From Russula earlei (taxonomy: Eukaryota; Basidiomycota; Agaricomycetes; Russulales; Russulaceae), in assembly GCA_025769875.1 (NCBI GenBank), contig JAGFNK010000112.1:1-64000 (forward strand): 64,000 bases of DNA, written 5' to 3'. The notes beneath the pieces are model-generated. The model was not told the origin of the DNA. It was given only the letters and a program-made list of their open reading frames with translations, and ran no database searches. A program made the position numbers and the translations under genes. Positions 54,975-64,000 of this stretch are shown in pieces (within the stretch, counting starts at the first letter, position 1; each line of letters opens with the position of its first letter).

Positions 54975-57900
54975 TTAACGCCAGCCGGTGCCCGCGCCAG
55001 GCTGCCACAAAATATCGCCGACGCGGAGCCGCGGCGACAGGCCGCGGTTCGTACCAGCACCTGCGCTCGTGATACGGGCATTCACCGGTCCGGTGCCGAA
55101 AGGCGGTGACGGTGTGGTCATGCCAGAAGTATCGCTCGCGGTTCGCCGCGCGCGCTTCTTGGGTGCGATCGTGCTCTTCGGCGTATCAATCCCCTTAAGG
55201 GACGGCTTAAGTACCGGTGCGAGGCTGGGCTCGATCTCGCGCGCGAGTTCACGGACGAGCACCGCGCCGTCGTCGCGTCGCAGCGACGCGACGGTCTCGT
55301 GAATTCCGTACCGCTCGACGAGTAGTGCGCGGTTCGGGTGCACGTCGCACACCGTGCGCAAGATCCGCAACAGGTTGAGCTTCACGACTGCCTTGCTGTT
55401 ACCCAGTTTCTCCGTGACACGCCGGAAGAACTGAGCCTTTGCGATGCCGATGACGATCGGCGTCGAAATGCGGCATATCTTGAGGAAGGGGTCAAGCAAG
55501 TTCTCAAAGGACCCAGCCTTCGCCGAGACGAAACACTTGAGAAGAGCGTCGAGTGACTTTGGTTTGGCCAGCTGGTCCTCAACACGTGCCGTCTCCTCTT
55601 GTAACCTACACGAAAGGTTTCAATGACCATTCCAACAAGGGCGAGCCTTCAATGACTTTACCAGGACAGAATAGACTCGATGGCGCTGACTTGGAAGTAA
55701 GGATCTGTGAGAAGCTTGATATACATCGCCAACCCATCGTGCTGCCACAACAACATCCGACAGCTCTTCCCAGCGCTGGCAAGGTCACAGAGAATAGGAA
55801 GTGCGAACTGCCTGAGAGGAGAACTCGACTCGATCACACGCACGAGCAAAGGTATAATGCCCGCTTGCGCAGCTTCCTCCTGTCTACCTTTGTTCAAGCG
55901 GCAGAGGTTATAACACGTCTGGAATACATGATTCGAAATTTCCTAAGGAGACGGATTGTTAGACAGAATCCAAAGGCACGTTTTTAGTGTTCATGGACAT
56001 ACTGTGCTGTGGAGTCCTGAACTTTGCTCGTCGAGAATCCGGGTCAAAATCTCTATGGCGTTGGCATTCTGAAGAACCTCGAGCATCGTCGCGTTCATCG
56101 ACAGGTGTTTGATTGCCTTTAGCATGTGAACCAAATACTCCGGCTCGAGGAGTTCGCATGCACGCAACAGCCCTACAAATGTATTGGATTTGGTCAGCGA
56201 CCTTTTTTTTTTCTCAAGAGTTCTCTAATGGGATACGAACGTCGGACGACCTTTCGTGTACCAAGAGCGTTACGGACATGAATATCGGACTGCGACACCT
56301 GACAAAACACGAGCAAGATTTGAATTATCTTCCGCTTCATGTCTGCTGCCGCATCCCCGCGGCTCGCCATTACGTTCAGAAGCGCGGATGACAGCGGATC
56401 GAGCAAGCCCTCTCGGATGAACAGCCGACAAAAATCATTCTTCGTGGAAGTCGGACCTTGCAGCTCGAACACGGACCCGATCCCGTTGAGCGCATGGACG
56501 ATGAGCTCACTCTGCTCGGCAAAATCTTCGTCAAGGAGGTCAACTAGGTCTTTCAACCCACGGCAGCTTTATTTTCAAAAGGAAAGAGAAGCGAAAATTT
56601 GGTCTCTGTGAGAATTTGCGTCACCAGACAGAGCAATAAACAGGACATACGAGATGAACATTTGTAAAGTCAACACCGATGTGTGGCATAGCAACTGAAT
56701 GAAGTTTGAGGCTTGCAGCCGGCACTCGGATGGATACCGTTTAGAGGCAAAACCTGCAGGAAGTATTAAACGGACATCGAGACCACATCGGGGCATGACT
56801 ACACACTCATCATCACAGGAATCCCACTTCCACAAAAGGTCAGCTTCGTGAGTTGTTAGGCCAGATAGAAAGAAGATTGCGCACCCGATTAGGCAGAAGC
56901 CCTCTAAGAAAGCTTGCATCGGCCGTGACGAGCTACCAAGCGCGGGACGGTCGGTACAGTGCACAAGTGCTCCCATTTGAAAACCGGTCTAACTCACCAG
57001 ATTGATGATCTGCAGGAGCCGCATGATGACCTCACGAGACCCCCGTCCTTCTAAGACTTCTAGGATTGCAAGCATTCCGTGTGCAGAGACCAGTTGGCCC
57101 TGCATCTCTGGGGCGTCGGATATGATGCTCAGCTGTTTTCACGATGAATCATCAGCACGGGCAACGAGGTGGGGGCGATGGGACTTACGAGCTGATCACA
57201 GGCGTCCCGGAGCTGGAAATCAGGCGCCGACGGCGTGAGCTCGTCGATAAGCTGGTTGACCGCTGTTGTGAGACGCGCGTATTTGTCACGTTGAAGGTTT
57301 GCCTCCAAGTCGTCCTCAGCAAACCCCTCATCAATCTGCGGCGGGGGACGTCAACGACAGCCACACACTACGTATCCTAGATACACACTTCCGCGAAAGG
57401 ATCTTCCTCGTCGGTATCTTCATCTCCAAGCTGGGACCATCAGCACGACCTCGCCGCACACGCTACCGCTATCGCGACTTACCCAAGACTTGTTTGACAA
57501 CCGGGTGTTGAGTTGCAACGTCTGTACGGGATGTTCTAGGGCTGCGAAGAGAAGACGAATTCAGCAATCAGGGTGCTGACAGGGTCGCACATCAAGGAAA
57601 GCGCATACAGGAACCGTTCGGCTTGCCAAACACATCATCGTAATCCTCATCATCCTCCTCTGTGTACTTGTTAAACTCTTGACTGGCCAGCCGCCTCGCG
57701 TCGGACTTCCCAAACGAGCCGCTGGAAGATCCTGCAAACGACGGAGAGCGCGAGTGCGAGCGTGCACTGGCTGGTGCCGTAAACGGTGATGGCGGCAACG
57801 GAGCCACGGAGTTCAGCGGGTGCGACTGGGCACGGGAATGTCCCAGCGCATTCACATCAGGTAGGGGAGCCGACTTGGCACCAGGCGACACAGGTGCAAG

Positions 57901-59911
57901 CCCGACGGTTTTGATGTCATTCGGATGGAATAGCCCGCGACGGACAGACGTTTTCAACTTGAAGTCGGCAAACTTCTCGTGCCATTCGTCGTCCTCGTCG
58001 ATACCAATGTCTGAGTAATCCTCAATGATGGGGCCCATCGCCCGAGGGGGAGACTTGGAGACAGCACCCGGCGCTGAGCGAGGGGAACGGTTCGTGGGCC
58101 TGATTGTTTGCGCATTGTCGTCGTGCTCAGGCTGTCTTTCCTCGTCTGCCGTTGACTTTTCGAGTGCTGAAAGAGTGGAAATGAGAACTATGTTTGATGG
58201 AAGATGATAAGACGTGAGGACGGAATACCTTGCAATTTGGAGAACGATATCCCCTCCTCAAAATCATCATCCCAGTTATCCGTCTGCTCTTCAGGTTGGC
58301 GTAGAACGGCTGGCAGAGGTAGCGCAAGAGGTGCGGCATTCTTTGCAGGGGCGGGAGGAACCACCTTCCGTGAGGCAGACGAAGCGGGAAACACATTCAA
58401 CGACGAGGCGAGGGCTACAGGGGAAGAAGACTCATTTGGCCGTGATTTGATCGGTGAGGCCGGTAACTCATGTCGGTTTATGTGCAACAAGTGGTCTCGT
58501 CCACCATGTTTCGAAGGCCGTGAGGGGGCTAGATGAAACGAAATCGGTAATGTTGCGCGCCGAAACCGTCGCAGACTCACATCTGAGCGCCTCAGTTCCA
58601 CTCCTGCACCTTGAGCACAGCCTCATCAAAGTTATAGTTGCTGAGTGGACGCGACCCTTGCACCTCGCCATTTGTACTCTTTCCCTCAGCCATCTGTTTC
58701 TTTGCGGAGAGCATCCATGGATGACGTAAAATCTTCTTGGCAGATATTCGGAGATTGCAGTCCTTCTGAAAGCAATGGTAAAGGAAGTCCTTGACTATGG
58801 GCGATGCCCCTTCAGGGATCGGTGGGGAGTCATCCTGGACGATCCGGTACAGGGCTTGCATAGGTTTCAGGGCGTGATACGGGGGACGCCCTTCTAACAA
58901 TTCTATCACGGTACAGCCCACACTCCTGAATAGCAACGGTATGAGACCAGGGGGTCAACGCTCTGTGAGACGAAGTCACCAGATATCAGATGCAGTTGTG
59001 GCACCGCACTGCTCGATAACCTCGGGTGCCACTGGAAACATCAATTAGACGAGGTGCGCTTTGCGCGGGCACAGTAGACGGGATATACTCCAATAGGGAC
59101 TTCCGACGACCGCGTCATCGCTTGCCGCGCCGGCAGTAGTTGTATTGCTCGCGACACCAAAGTCAGCGAGTTTAACAGCACCATCTTTGGTCGTCAGGAT
59201 GTTGGCGCCCTTGATATCTCTGTGGATCACACCCTGGTCGTGTAGGTACACCAGACCGTCGAGGACCTGAGAGATATAGACGGCAACGAGGTTTTCTGGG
59301 AACTTTCCAAATCGTTTGCAGATGTTATGGAGAGAACCGTTCTCACAGAACCTAGCGATGATCAGGAAGTACACATAGACTGGACGAGCGTGAACGGGCG
59401 GTACTCCAAGATGATGTAGAGATATTCAGGGGTTTTCACGAAGCCCTTGTACTTGACGATGTTTGGGTGCTGTAACGATGCGATAAACGCTCAGGCTGAA
59501 ACCAATGCACTCGAGGGAAGCGTACATTGAGATTCTTGAGCAAGTCGATCTCAGACTGCAACCGGTGTTTCTGAATGAGGGCAAGAAAAGAGAGAGGGCC
59601 GCAAACAAACCATGATTTGGCCAAGTTCACCCTTAGGGATATTGCTCAGCTGGATTTCCTTGACGGCCACGGTCTCCCCGGTTGCCCAGTTGAGCGCGCC
59701 TAGATGCATCCAAAACCTGATAGGGGCGAAGGGGAGGAGCCGGGAGGACGCGACGTACGGTAAACCTGCCCAAACGCGCCTTTTCCAAGCGAGTCACCAA
59801 GTTGCTACGCGCCATGTTTGAGGTTGGAGAAAGTAGACGACAACCGGGACGCACGTAGTCATTGAGGATTCTCGCGCTCGTAGATACGTAGGGCGTGGCT
59901 GAAGTGGTCAT
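54975..59911 (-). CDS. Septation initiation network kinase (Cdc7/SepH/Cdc15 family), with a frameshift
   Basis: The start ATG 59911 ([19 protein letters not shown]) splices at 59854/59805 to [16 protein letters not shown], the glycine loop. [20 protein letters not shown] has the catalytic Lys at 48. [41 protein letters not shown] and [19 protein letters not shown] complete the kinase domain. A Ser/Pro-rich region with [17 protein letters not shown] and [20 protein letters not shown] follows, then armadillo-like helices ([79 protein letters not shown]). It ends at 54975. The family (fission yeast Cdc7, Aspergillus SepH) acts at spindle poles to trigger septation. At least 14 introns of about 50-110 nt fit. 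An extra base at about 58594 gives a stop right after VQEWN. The join at LEY/CENGS leaves three extra residues. Confidence 0.9.
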
Positions 59912-61121
59912 GAGTGGGTCAAAGGAACGCGCGGGGGTCGATTCCAGTCTGCGACAGGATGATAGCGAGGGGGGAGACCCGTGTCGTGTTCAACACCTGA
60001 CGGAGAGCAGGACCGGAAGACCCGACCGGTGGCTCTGCTTTGCCTCTGCTCTGCTGCCACATCACTCTGAGGCGGACGCACCGATCAATCTTACACGGAT
60101 GGCACTCTACAATCTAATCGCCACACGAAACCAATACAAGCACCTCCTTTGTGTTTCGAGTCGAGTCATAAAAAATCGTCCTTCCCGCATCGAGTCGGTC
60201 GGGGACGACTGGCCGTCGACTCTTCCAGGCGCCCGCGCCGCCCGCCGGTTGTGATGCGCTCACTGAGCGCTGCTCATGATCACTGTACGAGCTGACTGCG
60301 CTGTGCTGTGTTTAATTGTCAGTGGCCCGATCACTGTACGGCGATGCGCTTCGAGCCGAGGTCCGATTTCTGTTTCTGTGGGCGGCCATCATAGCCCGCG
60401 GACTTTGGCCCATCGATGGACGGTGGTGGCATTTGGGGATAATTTCACCCATGGCCATTGGCCATTGGGAACCTGTGCCGTGGGCGACGGCTGTTTCGAA
60501 CACAAGAATCACTGTCTGTTGTTGCGGGAGATCCAGGCGGGTTAGGGTCAGACGGGGGCGGCGGTGCGGGCCAGCGATACGGGTAGTAGCGCTGGCAAGG
60601 GCATGCGGGAACGTCGCCACGTTCTCGTCGCTTTGGCGATCCCGAACAGCTTAGATCCCACCGTGTCCTGGTGACAGGGTCGACTGGACGAGCGACGAGT
60701 ACGCTGCTGCCCCAACGGACCCCGGGAATCCCTTGAAGGTTCCGAGATCCCCGCGTCGGTGTTCCTCTCCCCAACAAGTCTCGCTCATCGCCACATCTCC
60801 AGTTCGCTCCCTCGGCGACTCTCCCTGTCCCCGCCGGGGTCGAGGACTATTACGTCCAATCGTAACGACAGCAACAGCAGTACAGTATCGGTGGATATTA
60901 TTAGGTACAGCACGCCCTACAGTAATCATAAATGACTATGGTAATAACTTTCGTCGTACAATATGTGTGAATGTATGTATGTCTGTGTGTGTGTGAGTGT
61001 GGGTCTGGCTACAATACGACGCCTCGATCATCCAATGCCAATGCGTGTCATCCGTGCATCAAAAAGAGTGAATGTGTGACACCGACGGACCTGTAAATAA
61101 AATAATTTTGTCCCAGTTGCT
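59912..61121. other. Intergenic region, no gene seen
   Basis: It contains the promoter side of the SIN kinase gene and the 3' side of the bHLH gene. A GT-rich patch lies at 60970-61005. Overlapping open frames of about 90-110 codons at 60300-60900 are GC-driven and lack domains. Confidence 0.5.
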
Positions 61122-62412
61122 CTACTTGTCCGCCTCTTCCGCCTTTGGAACCGTGGTACCATCATCGACATCTCCGGTGGCGACGGCTACAACCCCAGAG
61201 CTCGACAATTCCGGATTGTTACGCCACTCTGCGAATTCCTTCGCTTGCCTGATATTCTCGGCCCGCAACCGTTCATTCTCGGCTGTGAGCTCCCGGATGT
61301 ATTTGATCGCTGCGCGCGGCAAAAGGGAAAAAAGGATCAATCACAACAGTTCGTCTCTTCCGTGGCACAACATATTTTGAAATCACGACGTACCACTGAG
61401 CGTTACGTAGGCCTTTGCCTGGCGCTCCGGTGGACGCATGTGCTCCGGAAGGGCGTCGCGTAGCTGCGTCATCGCATCCTTGTTCTGCGCCCTGTAGTGA
61501 CGCACGTTCATTTTCTTCTTGTACTTCTTCTTGGCCTCACTTTCACTTGGCTCGGGTGAAATGGCCCTCTCTTCCGACCCCGGAGACGCCGTTCCAAGCA
61601 TCTCGGACGCCTTGCGCTTCCTTGCGGGAGATGCTTGTCTTCCTGTCGAACTCACCCCACCCGATTTGACCTCCTGTGCATCCCCGAGCGTAGAATTTAT
61701 GAACGCCGCCGTTTGAGACGGCCGACGGTCACCACTGACGGATGTGCCGACGGCGGTGCCATGCGGAGACGCCACCGTGCCACACTGTAAGCGACTGCGA
61801 GCGTTGGGACTATCTGTCGGAGAGCGCGAGAAAGAGGCCTGAGACTGCGGCGAGGGTTCTCGAGAGGAGATGTACGATGCGAGACCTTTCCGACCATGCG
61901 ATGCTAAGTGAAACTGTGGATACCTTGAGGAGGTCCACGTGAGCCGCTGCATGGAACGATGAAACGCGGAACATGATACGTGCGGAACGACAGGAACCCC
62001 TCGGTCGAGGGCAGCGCTGCTGCTGCGCGGACGCGGAGCCGTGGGGTTTGACTCATATGCGGCTACCAGAACGGCTGGCTCTGAGTATGGAGAGTGATTG
62101 CGGCCCGTCGCGATATGGTAGGTGTTACGAGGACTCTCGAGACCGGGGCTAGAAGAAGGTAGCGTGGCGGACGATCCAAGTGAGAAACGGCGATGATCAA
62201 AGGATGAATGTTCCATACCCGAACGGTATATCATCCAGTTCGTTACGGAGGTGGTGACTCCCAACCGAGGTTCCGTCCCAAGAAGGGCTCCCGTGAAGAT
62301 GCGGACCCCGACGTGAGGGACCTGCTTGGAACTGGCTGCGATGCTTGCCCGTGGGAGAGATGTCAAATGAGCTGATGGGTGGCAAAGTGATCCGTTCGTG
62401 CGCATCGGTCAT
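61122..62412 (-). CDS. bHLH transcription factor (378 aa)
   Basis: Three exons (62412-62219, 62148-61394, 61309-61122) join in frame; introns are 70 and 84 nt. The start is MTDAHERITLPPISSFD. Residues 20-250 are Ser/Pro/Arg-rich and disordered, with SPEPSESEAKKKYKKK leading into the DNA-binding part. The basic helix 1 is NVRHYRAQNKDAMTQLRDAL, the loop PEHMRPPERQAKAYV, and helix 2 TLSAAIKYIRELTAENERLR, which continues as a zipper (AENIRQAKEFAEW). The intron splits helix 2 at TLS|AIKYI. The acidic tail is GDVDDGTTVPKAEEADK. It is nuclear by inference. This domain type occurs in agaricomycete regulators. The second in-frame reading upstream of the first intron was rejected because it lacks an ATG. 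Confidence 0.82.
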
Positions 62413-64000
62413 AGTTGCGCAGAGGAAGGTATGGGGAAGGGGGAGGGGGCGGAGGAGGGAGTATGAGCGTAGCGGTTGCAGAGAGAGGGGGTGAGCTTCC
62501 TCGTTACAACATACCAGCTTATAGACAATAATTCTCTGGCGCCAAGCAACACCGACAGGCTGGCCGTGAAACAACAGGAACTCGACCACGTAGGAGCCGT
62601 CACGTTGCTATGCAGGCCTAACCCTTCCATTTGGGTAAGGCCAATGCCAGCGTGCATGGTGAGGTCCCAGAATGGATGGGTGTGCCCTCCCGAGGATATA
62701 TACCATGAATTTCAGAAGCTTGCGAAGCACAGTACTGCACCTACGACGTCGTGGCACAGAAAAGCCCGAAGGGTTGAAAAGACGACGACATTTCCAAAGA
62801 CTTACTCCGAGGTAGCCGTTGAAAAACTCTCGATCATGCCTTTAATGTGGACGCGTTGAGAAAGAACGGCCCAAAAATGGAGAGCGATGCTGAAATCCGT
62901 GATGCCCTTAGGTGGTGGCTGCGTGCCAAGTGCCAACATCAAACGGGTGTGAACAAAAACAGCATGTCCAGTGCCGTGCGTTCCCAAAAAAAAACAAAAA
63001 ACAAAAAAAAATACAGAAAATGTGTGTGTGCATGGCACGGGCCCATGATACCAAAACAGAAACGCGTTATGACATATTCGAAGGTGAAGTCCTTGTGTGT
63101 GAGAGGCGGGGCGGGGCGGACAAGAGAAGAAGAACTTTACTGGACGTGTGTTGAACGTTCGTTGAACAACAACAAACTGCCACGCACACGATTACGGGAC
63201 CCCGTACACGGCAACCTCTCTCTCTCTACTCCTACAACGATCGACTCTCCGCCACCAGTGCATTTTCGACGCCCAGGACGACACACCACGCTTGTAGCCT
63301 CCTGCCGAGGTGCGCTCGTGAAAACCAAATCAAAGTGTCACAATCGACGTTACACAGCCCGCTATTAAGGCTCGTTCCCACTTGCCCGTACGGTGGCTGC
63401 AGTGCCCCGGCTCGTGTTTCCATCGAGTCAGAGCATCTCGCCTCAATTTTACGCTAGGTGAAACGTAACGATTTCCACGCATACCAAAATCGTCTAGCCG
63501 AATCTTCGACTTCGCAGCAACTATGATGATGGGGCTCCGACCCTACATGACATTCAATAATAACTGACTAGACCCATGGCTGATACGACGGCCTCAGAAC
63601 CCGCCGTAAGAAATCGGTTCCAATCAGCTGTGCATATTCCCTCCGTATCCATGGTCCCTCCTTCGAAGCAACTTAAACGCGTCCTATAGACGACGAATTT
63701 CGCAGGCCGACGGGAGCTTCATATCCGTGGGAGGCGAGTACGAGATTCACCGCCTCCTTCACGGCGCACATTTACGTCCATCTTCAATAAAAGACCCTGT
63801 GGGTCCGTTACGCCAATTTACCAGTCCCACCCTACGCCACCGCCTTTTTTTCGCGACAACCACGTCGGCAAAACGATGCCAAAAAACATAAGCTTCATTG
63901 ATGACGGACTCGACATCTGAAGCCATCTGAAGAAACGCGACGTGTTGGAACGTCTAGTCTGGAACGTAACGCACGCATGGATCGACACCGCAGATGTTGC
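62413..64000. other. Intergenic region, no supported gene
   Basis: The promoter side of the bHLH gene, then mixed sequence with an A-rich tract at 62985-63018. Overlapping frames up to 173 codons at 62847-63368 are rich in Lys/Arg from the A-tract and have no domain. A neighbouring gene may begin beyond the window. Confidence 0.45.

Noticed and set aside
59633..59815. Start of the SIN kinase at ATG 59815 ([10 protein letters not shown])
   Set aside because: That frame does not give the glycine loop. Splicing from the upstream ATG at 59911 gives [18 protein letters not shown] exactly, so the ATG at 59815 lies in intron 1.
60312..60929. Open frames of about 90-110 codons on both strands
   Set aside because: GC-driven shadow frames without domains, splice signals or agreement with a neighbouring gene.
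1..64000. CRISPR array, bacterial operon or plasmid features
   Set aside because: The spliced genes and eukaryotic transposons rule out a prokaryotic source; no regularly spaced repeats with unique spacers were seen.

Overview
The window is nuclear DNA from a filamentous basidiomycete, most likely an Agaricomycete. Its genes are interrupted by short GT-AG introns (mostly 48-84 nt). The families present are fungal: Hem13, Ubc1, AP-2 sigma, Usb1, mitochondrial uL5, a Pep12-like syntaxin, a septation-initiation-network (SIN) kinase, an F-box protein, LEA2/DUF3712 proteins, and Ty1/copia and hAT elements. No tRNA, rRNA or CRISPR array was recognised. Exon joins were made by hand from splice signals, reading frame and family knowledge; no search was run.

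Layout. 1-2.8 kb is repeat-rich: a segmental-duplication fragment, a copia 3' end and a solo LTR. 4.9-6.3 kb holds a decayed PDR-type ABC transporter. 7.3-16.6 kb is a gene island: a two-repeat small protein, a DUF202 membrane protein, USB1, a coiled-coil protein, a bHLH-like factor and a putative secreted protein. 19.8-21.8 kb holds the divergent pair HEM13 and UBC1.

22.07-41.77 kb is the most striking part. A unit of about 5.3 kb is present twice in direct orientation. It carries a LEA2/DUF3712 relic, a 2OG-oxygenase relic and the first two exons of the AP-2 sigma gene. A hAT element sits exactly at the junction of the two copies, with matching TAGGGCTG ends and no target-site duplication. 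The left copy was later hit in the AP-2 sigma exon 2 by a 7.2 kb copia element that itself carries a 553-bp MITE. A solo LTR landed inside the hAT. Only the right copy keeps a complete AP-2 sigma gene (41.6-42.3 kb).

43.2-44.5 kb has an F-box protein. 44.5-51.5 kb is almost empty. 51.6-53.7 kb has the divergent pair MRPL7 and PEP12-like syntaxin. 55-59.9 kb has a long, intron-rich SIN kinase gene and 61.1-62.4 kb a second bHLH factor. The genes are mostly independent housekeeping units (haem synthesis, ubiquitination, endocytosis, U6 snRNA processing, mitochondrial translation, endosomal fusion, cytokinesis). Two otherwise intact genes, the syntaxin and the SIN kinase, carry coding frameshifts that could be real or assembly errors. 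I found no convincing new multi-gene system; the notable biology is transposon-associated genome rearrangement.
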